A model generated the notes under the pieces. The model was given only the letters and a program-made list of their open reading frames with translations. It made no database searches and had not been told where the DNA came from. From NCBI GenBank assembly GCA_015066785.1, contig SVNT01000001.1:62001-126000 (forward strand): DNA of 64,000 nt, written 5' to 3'. The translations under genes were made by a program, and so were the position numbers. Every line of letters starts with the position of its first letter. Within the stretch, counting starts at the first letter, position 1. Origin of the DNA: Ruminococcus sp. (GTDB taxonomy: Bacteria; Bacillota; Clostridia; Oscillospirales; Ruminococcaceae). Positions 17,715-26,868 of this stretch are shown here, piece by piece.

Positions 17715-19319
17715 ATGTTCAATCGTCTTGCGGTGATTTATGCGATACTTGCAATATCGCTTTCGGCGGTTTTTATGCGCCTTTACACAATTTCAACTGA
17801 CGGAGGGTACTCCGAGGCGGCAGCGGCGCAAAGCAGCTATACGCTCACGGTAGAACGCACCAACGGTACGATCTATGACTGTAATATGATACCGCTGAAT
17901 AACTGCAATTACAGCTATACTGCGGCGGTTTCTCCCGATACGGAAAGTATTTCGGCGGCACTTCGCTACGCTGTGGATAAAAACGAAGTCCGTGAGAAGA
18001 TGAAAAGCAACCTGCCGTTTCTCTGCAAGGTCACAACCGATGAAATATACGCAGACGGGGTAAGGGTGTTTTCGACCGTTTCACGCACCGACGAAAATCA
18101 GCTTGCGACACATATCATAGGCTACACCCGTGACGGTGAGGGAATAAGCGGCCTTGAGTATGTCTATGACGACATTCTGCGTTCTTCCGAGGCGGTGACG
18201 AAGGTTACCTTTGAAATCGACGGACTCGGAAAAACCCTCGGCGGATATGACATTACAACGGATTATCATGGAAATTCCGCAAACGGAATTGTGACGACAA
18301 TCGACAGCGACATTCAGCGGATAACCGAGGAAGCGATATCGGAGGTTACATCGGGTGCGGCAGTTGTGATGACAAAAACAGGGGAGCTTCGTGCGGTGGT
18401 GAGCGTTCCCGATTACAATCCGCTTGACATTGCGGCGGGAATGGAGGATGACTCTCTGCCGCTTATGAACCGTGCATTTATGTCGTACAATGTCGGCTCG
18501 ATATTCAAGCTGGTGACGGCGGCAACGGCGATAGAGCAGGGGATTTCCCCCGAAAGTGAATACGAGTGCCAGGGTTACATTGACCTCAAGGGACAGCGTT
18601 TCCGTTGCCACAAGCTGTCGGGGCATGGGGTAATCACAATGGCGGAGGCAATGCGTGATTCCTGCAACACATATTTTATTGCTCTTTCCGAGGGACTTGA
18701 TTCGGCAGGCTTTGTCGATACGGCAAAGAGGTTCGGGTTTGGCACAAAGACGAACATCGCCAACGGAATGACCTCTGCGGCGGGAAATCTTCAGACGGCG
18801 GAGGAACTTTCCGTTCCTGCGGAGAAGGCAAATCTTTCGTTCGGGCAGGGAAAACTGACGGCAACGCCCATACAGATAACGCAGATGACAGCCGCCATTG
18901 CCAACGGCGGCAAGCTGTACGAGCCGAAACTCGTCAGCGGAATTATCGAAGACGGTGAGTTTTCCGCAGTCGGAGGGGAAGTTTTCACCAAAGCGGTTGA
19001 GCCGCTTACCGCATACGAACTCCGTCGGTTTATGGAGCTTGCAGTCGAGGAAGGAAACTCTGACAACGGAATGCCCGACATTGTAACGGCGGCAGGAAAG
19101 ACCTCTACTGCGCAGACGGGAAGATATGACGAAAACGGCAATGAAGAAATGGTCTGCTGGTTTACGGGATATTTTCCTGCGGAAAATCCTGAATATATCG
19201 TCACCGTTCTTGTCGAGAACGGTGAAACGGGGAATACCTCTGCGGCACCTGTTTTCAAAGAAATTGCCGAGGAAATCGTGTGGCTTGAAAGAGGAAATGT
19301 TGCCGTTCCGACGGAGTAA
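17715..19319 (+). CDS. Penicillin-binding protein, transpeptidase (FtsI/SpoVD type)
   Basis: A 534-residue class-B-like PBP that cross-links peptidoglycan outside the membrane. One N-terminal membrane helix (FNRLAVIYAILAISLSAVF) is followed by a short dimerisation region and a transpeptidase domain with SIFK (about residue 261), SCN (about 315) and KTS in AGKTSTAQTG (about 461). It is shorter than standard PBP2 or FtsI and has no PASTA domains. The ATG at 17715 has GGGGAGGG upstream. No mre, rod or fts neighbours are seen, so a vegetative or sporulation role cannot be chosen. Confidence 0.88.
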   Translation: MFNRLAVIYAILAISLSAVFMRLYTISTDGGYSEAAAAQSSYTLTVERTNGTIYDCNMIPLNNCNYSYTAAVSPDTESISAALRYAVDKNEVREKMKSNLPFLCKVTTDEIYADGVRVFSTVSRTDENQLATHIIGYTRDGEGISGLEYVYDDILRSSEAVTKVTFEIDGLGKTLGGYDITTDYHGNSANGIVTTIDSDIQRITEEAISEVTSGAAVVMTKTGELRAVVSVPDYNPLDIAAGMEDDSLPLMNRAFMSYNVGSIFKLVTAATAIEQGISPESEYECQGYIDLKGQRFRCHKLSGHGVITMAEAMRDSCNTYFIALSEGLDSAGFVDTAKRFGFGTKTNIANGMTSAAGNLQTAEELSVPAEKANLSFGQGKLTATPIQITQMTAAIANGGKLYEPKLVSGIIEDGEFSAVGGEVFTKAVEPLTAYELRRFMELAVEEGNSDNGMPDIVTAAGKTSTAQTGRYDENGNEEMVCWFTGYFPAENPEYIVTVLVENGETGNTSAAPVFKEIAEEIVWLERGNVAVPTE

Positions 19320-19347
19320 TGACGGGAGAAAAAAGTTGAATTTTCCG

Positions 19348-19376
19348 TTGACAAAGTGTAATTGAGGTTATATAAT
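19348..19376 (+). promoter_or_regulatory. Promoter of the alaS T-box transcript
   Basis: Consensus TTGACA, 17-bp spacer, TATAAT. Confidence 0.9.
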
Positions 19377-19382
19377 AAATAT

Positions 19383-19622
19383 GTATATTATAAAAGCGTT
19401 GACGGGAATGACTGCAAATGTTTCCGATTGAAGAGAGAGGGCGGTTGGTGCAAGCCTTTGTCGGAATATGCAGGTGCTCCCCCCGAGCTGCACGGACAAA
19501 ATCTGTGCCGTATTTTCTGCGTTAAAGGGATTGAGTGGCGGCTTATGTCGCAATTTGGGTGGTACCACGGAACTTTGCCTTCGTCCCAGTTGAGAGTAAT
19601 CTCAGGGGCAGGGCTATTTTTA
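19383..19622 (+). promoter_or_regulatory. T-box riboswitch (tRNA-Ala sensing) of alaS
   Basis: A ~240-nt leader with T-box hallmarks: AGAGAG and GGTTGGTGCAAGCC in the distal part of stem I, the antiterminator T-box sequence TGGGTGGTACCACGG (19556-19570), and a terminator hairpin (TGAGA/TCTCA core, 19577-19620) ending in CTATTTTT. A GCT at 19487-19489 is my candidate alanine specifier, but I could not fold stem I with certainty. Uncharged tRNA-Ala should stabilise the antiterminator and switch on alaS. This fills most of the 325-bp gap after the PBP gene. Confidence 0.92.
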
Positions 19623-19644
19623 TTTATTGAAAGAGGTAAGAAAA

Positions 19645-22257
19645 ATGAAATGGACAGGACTCAACGACCTTAGAGAAAGCTATCTCAAGTTTTTTGAAAG
19701 CAAGGGACATCTTCGTATGGAATCTGCACCGCTGGTGCCCCAGGGGGATAACTCTATCCTTCTTATCAACGCAGGAATGACCCCCCTCAAGAAGTACTTC
19801 CAGGGGATTGAAACACCTCCCTGCAAGAGAGTTACATCTTGCCAGAAGTGTATCAGAACTCCCGATATTGAAAATGTAGGAAAGACAGCACGTCACGGAA
19901 CATACTTTGAAATGCTCGGAAACTTCTCGTTCGGAGATTATTTCAAGCGTGAGGCTACTGCGTGGGCGTGGGAATATCTTACGAAAGTACTCGAAATCCC
20001 TGAGGACAGGCTCTGGATTACAATTTATGAAGAAGACGACGAGGCTGGCGACATCTGGGCTAATGAAGTCGGTGTTTCCCGTGAGCGTATAATCAAGCTC
20101 GGCAAGAAGGATAACTTCTGGGAGCATGGAAGCGGCCCCTGCGGCCCTTGCTCCGAAATTCACTTCGACAGAGGTGAAAAGTACGGCCCGTTCGAGAGCT
20201 TTGAGCAGGCTTCAGACTGCGACAGAATCATCGAAATCTGGAACAATGTATTCACACAGTTCGACAACGACGGAAACGGCAACTATACTCAGCTTGCAAA
20301 CAAGAACATAGACACAGGTATGGGTCTTGAAAGACTTGCGTGCGTAATGCAGGATGTTGACAACCTTTTCGAAGTTGACACTGTACAGAACATAATGAAG
20401 AAAATCTGCTCGCTTGTCGGCAAGACATACAAGCAGGACGCAACAGACGATATTTCTATCCGTGTAATTACAGACCATATCAGAAGTACAACATTCATGG
20501 TAGGTGACGGCGTTCTTCCTTCAAACGAAGGCAGAGGCTATGTCCTCAGAAGACTTCTCCGCCGTGCAGCAAGACACGGCCGTCTCCTCGGTAAGAAGGA
20601 ACCTTTCCTCTACGAAGTGTGCGATACTGTAATTGACGAAAACAAGACGGCTTATCCCGAACTTGAAGAAAAGAGAGCGTATATAAAGAAGGTTATCAAG
20701 CAGGAAGAAGACAGCTTTGCAAAGACTGTTGACAAGGGAACTGAAATCCTCAACGGAATGATAGAGGCACTTATCGCAAGCGGCGAAAAGAAGCTCTGCG
20801 GTGCAGATGTGTTCAAGCTCCACGACACATACGGATTCCCGCTTGACCTTACAAGAGAAATCCTCGAAGAAAAGGGACTTGAGGCTGACGAAGAAGGCTT
20901 CAGGGAGCTTATGCAGAATCAGAAAATCCTTGCCCGTGAGAACAGAAAACTCGGCGGCGGCTGGGATAACGCAAAGAACTCCGAGCTTGACAATTTCACA
21001 ACTGAATTTGTAGGATATACAACACTTGAGAGCGAAACAAAAATTCTCGCAATCGTAAAGAACGGCGAAATCGTTGAAACCTGCGAACAGGGCGACGCTG
21101 TAAGCGTTATCATCGAAAAGACACCTTTCTATGCAGAAATGGGCGGTCAGGTAGGCGACTGCGGTACAATCGTATGCGGCGACAGCGTGATGGAAGTTCT
21201 CGACACACAGAAGCTCGGCGGCGGTCAGTTCATGTGCAACTGTGAGGTTGTATCGGGCGGATTCTCAACAGGTGCAGAGGTTACTGCAAAGGTTGACGGA
21301 GAAAAGCGTTCCGCTACCGAAAGAAACCATACCTGTGCACATATTCTTCAGGCGGCGCTCCGTGAAGTGCTTGGCGACCATGTTCATCAGTCGGGTTCGT
21401 ATGTTGACCCGTACAGATGTCGTTTCGACTTCTCACATTTCAGTGCGGTAACTCCCGAAGAAATGAAGAAAATCGAAGAATATGTAAACAAGGTTATCTT
21501 TGCGGGAGTGCCCGTTGTAACGGAAGAACTTCCCATAGAAGAGGCAAAGAAGAGAGGGGCTATGGCTCTCTTCGGAGAAAAGTACGGCAAGGTTGTAAGA
21601 GTAGTTTCGGTAGGTGACTACTCAACAGAATTCTGCGGAGGAACACACCTCAAGAATTCAGCTTGCGCAGGTCTTTTCAAGATAGTTTCGGAATCCTCCG
21701 TTGCGGCAGGTGTAAGAAGAATCGAGGCCGTAACAGGTACGGGAGTTCTCGGACTTCTCGAAGAATACCGCACGATTGTTTCCGAGTCTGCGGCAGCCCT
21801 CAAGATTGCAAACAGCAACGAACTTCCTGCACGCTGCAAGGCTGTTACTGATGAAGTGAAGGCACTCGGCAAGAAGATAGACGAACTCAACTCAAAAATG
21901 GCGGCGTCTGAACTTTCAAGCGTGACCGACAACGCAAAGACAATAGGAAAATTCAGCGTGGCAACTGCAAAGGTAAATGCCGCTCCCGATGTTCTCCGTT
22001 CAATGGGTGATAAGCTCAAGGACGCAAATGCGGATATAGTTGCAATTCTCGCATCGGATACAAATATGCTTTGTGTCTGCGGTAAGGACGCAGTTGCAAA
22101 CGGCGCTCACGCAGGCAAGCTCATCAAGGATATTTCCGCTATTGCAGGTGGTAAGGGCGGCGGACGTCCCGACAATGCTATGGCAGGCGTAGGCGACAAG
22201 TCGAAGATTGACGAGGCACTTGCAAAGCTCGAAGAACTCGTTTCACAGCTCGGATAG
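19645..22257 (+). CDS. alaS: Alanyl-tRNA synthetase
   Basis: Charges tRNA-Ala. The class II catalytic core (residues ~1-360) opens MKWTGLNDLRESYLKFFESK and includes APLVPQGDNSILLINAGM. The editing domain shows HTCAHILQAALREVLG and CGGTHLKNS (zinc/editing His and Cys), and a C-terminal DHHA1-like domain ends the protein (870 aa). The ATG at 19645 follows AAGAGGTAAG; an in-frame TTG six codons upstream sits before that site and is unlikely. First gene of a long rightward run. Confidence 0.97.
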   Translation: MKWTGLNDLRESYLKFFESKGHLRMESAPLVPQGDNSILLINAGMTPLKKYFQGIETPPCKRVTSCQKCIRTPDIENVGKTARHGTYFEMLGNFSFGDYFKREATAWAWEYLTKVLEIPEDRLWITIYEEDDEAGDIWANEVGVSRERIIKLGKKDNFWEHGSGPCGPCSEIHFDRGEKYGPFESFEQASDCDRIIEIWNNVFTQFDNDGNGNYTQLANKNIDTGMGLERLACVMQDVDNLFEVDTVQNIMKKICSLVGKTYKQDATDDISIRVITDHIRSTTFMVGDGVLPSNEGRGYVLRRLLRRAARHGRLLGKKEPFLYEVCDTVIDENKTAYPELEEKRAYIKKVIKQEEDSFAKTVDKGTEILNGMIEALIASGEKKLCGADVFKLHDTYGFPLDLTREILEEKGLEADEEGFRELMQNQKILARENRKLGGGWDNAKNSELDNFTTEFVGYTTLESETKILAIVKNGEIVETCEQGDAVSVIIEKTPFYAEMGGQVGDCGTIVCGDSVMEVLDTQKLGGGQFMCNCEVVSGGFSTGAEVTAKVDGEKRSATERNHTCAHILQAALREVLGDHVHQSGSYVDPYRCRFDFSHFSAVTPEEMKKIEEYVNKVIFAGVPVVTEELPIEEAKKRGAMALFGEKYGKVVRVVSVGDYSTEFCGGTHLKNSACAGLFKIVSESSVAAGVRRIEAVTGTGVLGLLEEYRTIVSESAAALKIANSNELPARCKAVTDEVKALGKKIDELNSKMAASELSSVTDNAKTIGKFSVATAKVNAAPDVLRSMGDKLKDANADIVAILASDTNMLCVCGKDAVANGAHAGKLIKDISAIAGGKGGGRPDNAMAGVGDKSKIDEALAKLEELVSQLG

Positions 22258-22267
22258 GAGGATAACT

Positions 22268-22612
22268 ATGGATTGTTTGTTCTGCAAGATTATCGCAGGG
22301 GAAATCCCCTCAACAAAAGTATACGAGGATGACAAGGTTTATGCCTTTAATGACATAAACCCTGCCGCTCCCGTGCATATACTCATAATCCCGAAAGTCC
22401 ACATTGCATCAGCGGCTGAGGTTACTGCCGAAAATGCGGATATTGTAGGCCATATCTTCGAAGTTGCGGCAAAGCTCGCAAAGGAGAAGGGACTCGACAA
22501 CGGTTACCGTATAGTTACAAACTGCGGCGATGATGCGGGACAGAGTGTGCATCATCTCCACTTCCACCTTATAGGCGGAAGGTTCCTCGGACTCAAGATG
22601 GTTGAAGATTAA
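22268..22612 (+). CDS. HIT family hydrolase
   Basis: A 114-residue histidine-triad protein (HLHFHLIGG) of the Hint group that hydrolyses nucleoside phosphoramidates such as adenylyl-lysine. The N-terminal CLFCKIIAGEIPSTKVYE is typical. RBS GGAGG is seven bases from the ATG, 10 bp after alaS. Hint proteins can hydrolyse aminoacyl-adenylates leaking from synthetases, so the position next to alaS may be meaningful (inference). Confidence 0.95.
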   Translation: MDCLFCKIIAGEIPSTKVYEDDKVYAFNDINPAAPVHILIIPKVHIASAAEVTAENADIVGHIFEVAAKLAKEKGLDNGYRIVTNCGDDAGQSVHHLHFHLIGGRFLGLKMVED

Positions 22613-22624
22613 GGAGAGAATATT

Positions 22625-23164
22625 ATGGCTGAATTTTACGAAATGACCATTGCGGGCTGTAAAAGACAGCTCCCGATATGCCCCGTGAACGATAAGCTCG
22701 ACATTGCGGGATTTATTATGTTCAACGATGTTGAAATCACGGTGGCGTGCGCAAAGGCACTCCTCGAAAAGTGCCCTGAATTCGACTACATCATAACGGC
22801 GGAGTGTAAGGGTATTCCGTTGGCGTATGAAATGGCAAGACAGTCGGGAAAACCGTACATAGTTGCCCGTAAAGGCAAAAAACTTTATATGCGTGACCCG
22901 ATAGTCGTGGAGGTTCAGTCTATAACAACCGTTGGCGTACAGCAGCTTGTTCTTGACAGGAACGAGGGCGATATGCTCAGCGGCAAGCGTGTGCTTATAG
23001 CAGACGATGTTGTAAGCACGGGCGAAAGTCTGAATGCTGTTGAAAAGTTGGTTGAAGCTGCGGGAGGAAATATCGTAGGTAAGGCGTTTGTACTTGCAGA
23101 AGGTGACGCCGCTGAACGTGACGATATAATCTTCCTTGAGCCGCTGCCGCTTTTCTTCAAATAA
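22625..23164 (+). CDS. Purine-type phosphoribosyltransferase
   Basis: A 179-residue type I phosphoribosyltransferase with the PRPP loop VLIADDVVSTGES and the upstream AECKGIPLAYEMAR. This resembles adenine/xanthine PRTases, which salvage bases to nucleotides, but base specificity is not visible. AAGGAGAG lies upstream of the ATG; it is 12 bp after the HIT gene and 15 bp before comEC. Confidence 0.85.
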   Translation: MAEFYEMTIAGCKRQLPICPVNDKLDIAGFIMFNDVEITVACAKALLEKCPEFDYIITAECKGIPLAYEMARQSGKPYIVARKGKKLYMRDPIVVEVQSITTVGVQQLVLDRNEGDMLSGKRVLIADDVVSTGESLNAVEKLVEAAGGNIVGKAFVLAEGDAAERDDIIFLEPLPLFFK

Positions 23165-23179
23165 TCGGAGGGGAATTGT

Positions 23180-25216
23180 ATGACACGGAAAATGGCGTAC
23201 ATAGGGACAGCTTATTTTGTCGGACTGTTTTTCGTGTCCTTTTTATCCCTTGAAACCGCATTGGCGTCGGCGTTTGTTCTTATGGCGCTTGCGTTTCTTT
23301 CTGCGGTTTTTATGAAACAGAAGAAAATTGCCGTTTCCGTATGTTTTGCGGTGACGGCATTTGCCGTATGTTATGGTGCGTTGTACAACGCTTTCGTCTA
23401 TGACAAGGCGGTGACATCTGCCGATACTTTTGTTGAGCTTTATGGCACGGTGGAGGAACGCCGTGATTACAGCGAGGACAGGAGCAGCTATGTCATCAGC
23501 ACGGTTGTTGGCGGAGCGCCGTGCAAGGTGCTGATTTACTCCGACAGTGACGATATTGGTTGTGGGGACAAGGTGGAATTCAGCGGAGAGGCGGAAATCC
23601 CGAAGAACAGCTATACCTTCCCGTCGTATGATTACTACAAATCAAAGGGAATTTTTCTTGTTCTGTACAGCGCCGAATGTAATCTTGTTGATGACAGATT
23701 TTCGGTGCGTGATATTGCAATGCAGTATCGTGAGCATATATTTTCGGTCATCGACCGTTATCTTCCCGGCAACGAGGGTGCTCTGATGAAAGCGCTGTCC
23801 TTTGGCGACAAATCAGGGATTGACGACGAAATCAACGAAGATTTTTCACGCACGGGAATGAAACATATAATTGCAGTATCGGGATTTCATCTTTCGGTGG
23901 TGTCTTCAATTATTTTTATGTTGCTTAAACCGTTGGGACTTCCACGCTGGGTACGTCTTGCCGTGACGGAGGTTTTTCTCATCGCCTTTGCGATAATGGC
24001 AGGGCTTTCGATGTCGATTATCAGAGCGACTGTTATGATGACGGTTTTCTTCCTTGCGGAGATTTTCTCAAGGAGAAGTGATGTATTCAACTCCCTCGGA
24101 ATTGCGGCTGTGGCTCTTACGATAACTGCGCCCTATGCGGTGCGTGATTCGTCGCTTTTGTTATCGCTTACAGGCGTTTTCGGGATAGGAGTTGTGGCGC
24201 CGTATTTCACTTCAAAGGTTAAGAACGGAATACTGAAGGCGTTTCTTTCGGTGGCGGTATGCTCACTTGTGACGGCGCCTGCGGTAACTCTGCTTTTCGG
24301 TGGGGTATCATTGGTTTCTCCGATAAGCAACATACTTATAACTCCGTTCTGCTCATTTGCACTTATGTGCGGAGTGCTTGTTGCAATGACGGGAGGGATT
24401 CCGTTTATTGCAGTACCTCTTTTAATTCTCGGAGGGTTATCGGCAAAGGTGGCACTCTTCATTTCCGAACTGATAGCAAAACTTCCGTTTGCTTACATAA
24501 ACATATCGGACGGTCACATCCGTGCGCTTATTGTATTTTCGGCTTTTGCGGTAGTTATGGCATTTGTTGTTTTCCGCACACGGAAAGCAGTAGCTTTTAC
24601 TGCGTTGGCATCGGTTGCGGTTATGCTTGTGGCAAATTCGGTGTATCTTCACAAGATGTCCGATGTCGTTACGATTACAGTATTTGATGGTAACTGCGAC
24701 AGTTTCGTTCTGCACGACAGACACAATGCGATAGTTGTCGGCGGTGACGGCAGGAAGCAGGCTGATGCGGTGGCGGAATATCTTTCGTCGGAGGGTATAA
24801 CCGATATAGATGTACTCGTTCTGACAGACAATGCCCCGAGGTATGTTTCGGCGTACGAAAATACGCTGATATCGTGTAATGTGAAAAACATACTGATAGG
24901 TGAAGACGATTATTTCCTCGAAGGTACTGAGGTTTTAGGGGTTACTCCCCAAAGATACCCTGACGGAGAAATGATTCTGCAGGGCAACGGATATTCGGTG
25001 ACGATTGACAAAGAAAACATCTGTGTGGACTATGGCGGATTTTCGTTTGCGAAAATCAGGGACGGAGTCTGCGACAAAGACTGCACGGTTATAATAAATG
25101 ATACGGGAAAACCGCTTGAATGTAACTGCGGATACCTGCTCGACGGAAATTCCGACGGGGCAGGTTATTCGATAAAATTCAGGCAGAATTCACAGACAAG
25201 GGTGGTGGAAATCTAG
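23180..25216 (+). CDS. comEC: ComEC/Rec2 DNA-uptake channel, degenerate hydrolase domain
   Basis: A 678-residue polytopic protein. It has two to three N-terminal helices, a DUF4131/OB-like external region, then the Competence domain (KALSFGDKSGIDDEINEDFS and AVSGFHLSVVSS are diagnostic) with many helices, and a C-terminal region that aligns in position with the usual metallo-beta-lactamase-like nuclease. In that region the expected HxHxDH is absent (the equivalent strand reads VLVLTDNAPRYV), so it is probably inactive. ComEC carries single-stranded DNA across the membrane. Its stop overlaps the GTG start of holA by one base. Confidence 0.88.
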   Translation: MTRKMAYIGTAYFVGLFFVSFLSLETALASAFVLMALAFLSAVFMKQKKIAVSVCFAVTAFAVCYGALYNAFVYDKAVTSADTFVELYGTVEERRDYSEDRSSYVISTVVGGAPCKVLIYSDSDDIGCGDKVEFSGEAEIPKNSYTFPSYDYYKSKGIFLVLYSAECNLVDDRFSVRDIAMQYREHIFSVIDRYLPGNEGALMKALSFGDKSGIDDEINEDFSRTGMKHIIAVSGFHLSVVSSIIFMLLKPLGLPRWVRLAVTEVFLIAFAIMAGLSMSIIRATVMMTVFFLAEIFSRRSDVFNSLGIAAVALTITAPYAVRDSSLLLSLTGVFGIGVVAPYFTSKVKNGILKAFLSVAVCSLVTAPAVTLLFGGVSLVSPISNILITPFCSFALMCGVLVAMTGGIPFIAVPLLILGGLSAKVALFISELIAKLPFAYINISDGHIRALIVFSAFAVVMAFVVFRTRKAVAFTALASVAVMLVANSVYLHKMSDVVTITVFDGNCDSFVLHDRHNAIVVGGDGRKQADAVAEYLSSEGITDIDVLVLTDNAPRYVSAYENTLISCNVKNILIGEDDYFLEGTEVLGVTPQRYPDGEMILQGNGYSVTIDKENICVDYGGFSFAKIRDGVCDKDCTVIINDTGKPLECNCGYLLDGNSDGAGYSIKFRQNSQTRVVEI

Positions 25217-26262
25217 TGGCGTCAATATCGGTGAAAGACCTTGTAAAACAGCTTAAAAATCAGGAATATTCGCCCGTGTATTACTTTTACGGCAAGGATA
25301 TAATGACCATCGAAAAGTATACTATGGGGCTTGCAAAAAAGCTCCTTCCGGACGGAGATGACACATATAACCTCCACACCTTCAACGGCAAGGAGCTTGA
25401 CCTCGGAGAGCTTGCCGAGGTTGCGGAATCCCTACCGATGTTTGCGGAGTATGTGTGTATTCTGATAAACGACCTCAACGCAGAAAGTCTTTCTGCCGAC
25501 GACCTGAAATATCTTATGGGGATTGTGGACGGTCTTTCCGACGGCACGGTGATGATTTTCTACAACACGGGAATTGATGTCTGCGACGGAAAGAAATTCC
25601 CGACAGCGAAGAATAAAAAGCTGATTGACGCAGTTTCAAAAAAGGGAACTGTTGTTGATTTTGCATATAAAACGCAGGGCGAACTCGTCAAGGAGATTAC
25701 CGCAAAGGCGCAGAAAAACGGTTGTGATATTTCACGAGGCAATGCGGAATATATCATAGCACTTTGTCTTTCAAGCACGATGATGATAAACAACGAACTC
25801 GACAAGCTGACGGCTTATGTCGGAAACGGCGAAATCACCCGTGAGGCGATAGACGCTCTCGTTCCGAGACAGCTTGACAGCAGTGTGTTCGACCTTTCCC
25901 GTGCGGTTGTGCAGTTCAACACACGGCGTGCGCTTGAACTTCTCGACGAGCTTTTTGTACAGCGTGCAGAGCCTCTTTCGGCTCTCGGTGCCATTTCCAT
26001 GGCGTTTGTGGACTTGTATCGTGCAAAGCTCGCAATTTCACGGGGAGTATCGCAGTCGCAGGTTATAGAAGATTTCGGATACAAGGCGAACAGAAGATTT
26101 GCGGTGGAAAACGCCTTCCGTGATGTTTCGAGGGTGTCCGTCGAGCATCTGCGCAGGTGCGTGAGAATTCTCTCGCAGACTGATGTTGCGCTGAAATCAA
26201 CACGGACAGACGGAAAACTACTCATAGAAAAGGCGATTGTCGAAATGTCCACAAGGCGATAG
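25216..26262 (+). CDS. holA: DNA polymerase III delta subunit
   Basis: The clamp-loader subunit that opens the beta sliding clamp. 348 aa, normal length, with the family opening KDLVKQLKNQEYSPVYYFYG and, in the last third, the conserved LDELFVQRAEPLSALGAIS. It starts with GTG overlapping the comEC stop (TAGTG), the comEC-holA arrangement common in Firmicutes. The rpsT gene often found next is absent here; rnmV follows instead. Confidence 0.93.
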   Translation: MASISVKDLVKQLKNQEYSPVYYFYGKDIMTIEKYTMGLAKKLLPDGDDTYNLHTFNGKELDLGELAEVAESLPMFAEYVCILINDLNAESLSADDLKYLMGIVDGLSDGTVMIFYNTGIDVCDGKKFPTAKNKKLIDAVSKKGTVVDFAYKTQGELVKEITAKAQKNGCDISRGNAEYIIALCLSSTMMINNELDKLTAYVGNGEITREAIDALVPRQLDSSVFDLSRAVVQFNTRRALELLDELFVQRAEPLSALGAISMAFVDLYRAKLAISRGVSQSQVIEDFGYKANRRFAVENAFRDVSRVSVEHLRRCVRILSQTDVALKSTRTDGKLLIEKAIVEMSTRR

Positions 26263-26273
26263 GAGAGAATAAA

Positions 26274-26867
26274 TTGCTACACATTGAACAAGCTATTATC
26301 GTTGAAGGAAAATATGATAAAATAAAGCTCTCCTCAATCGTTGACGCAGTAATTCTGGTTACTGACGGTTTTCGGATTTTCAAGGACGAGGAGAAGATGA
26401 GCGTTATACGGTACTACGCCGAAACTACGGGAGTTCTGATACTTACAGATTCCGATTCGGCGGGGTTCAAGATACGGAATTACCTCAAGGGTTCCGTCGG
26501 CGGAAAGGTGACGAATGTATATATCCCCGATGTTTTCGGAAAGGAGCGTCGGAAGGTGCATCCGTCAAAAGAAGGGAAACTCGGCGTTGAGGGGATAGAC
26601 CCCGATGTTATTATAGACGCTTTCAGAAAAGCGGGCGTGCTGTTTTCGGAGCGTGACGAAAAGAAGGAAAAAATTACTCGTCTTGACCTGTATACCGACG
26701 GTCTTTCGGGGGGAGAAAATTCTTCGCAGAAACGCAGGAAACTGCTGAAAACAATAGGACTTCCCGAACTGCTGACAACAACGGGAATGCTTGAGATACT
26801 CAACACCATGTTCACCGTGGAGGAGTACCGTGAGCTTATAGAAAAAATAAAGAAGGAGGAAATGTAA
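26274..26867 (+). CDS. rnmV: Ribonuclease M5
   Basis: A 197-residue Toprim enzyme that matures 5S rRNA. Toprim motifs: IIVEGKYDKIKL (Glu) and ILTDSDSAGFKIRN (DxD); the C-terminal half contains the DUF4093 region typical of RNase M5. TTG start with AGGAGAG upstream. Usually next to ksgA; here it follows holA. Confidence 0.92.
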   Translation: MLHIEQAIIVEGKYDKIKLSSIVDAVILVTDGFRIFKDEEKMSVIRYYAETTGVLILTDSDSAGFKIRNYLKGSVGGKVTNVYIPDVFGKERRKVHPSKEGKLGVEGIDPDVIIDAFRKAGVLFSERDEKKEKITRLDLYTDGLSGGENSSQKRRKLLKTIGLPELLTTTGMLEILNTMFTVEEYRELIEKIKKEEM

Positions 26868-26868
26868 C

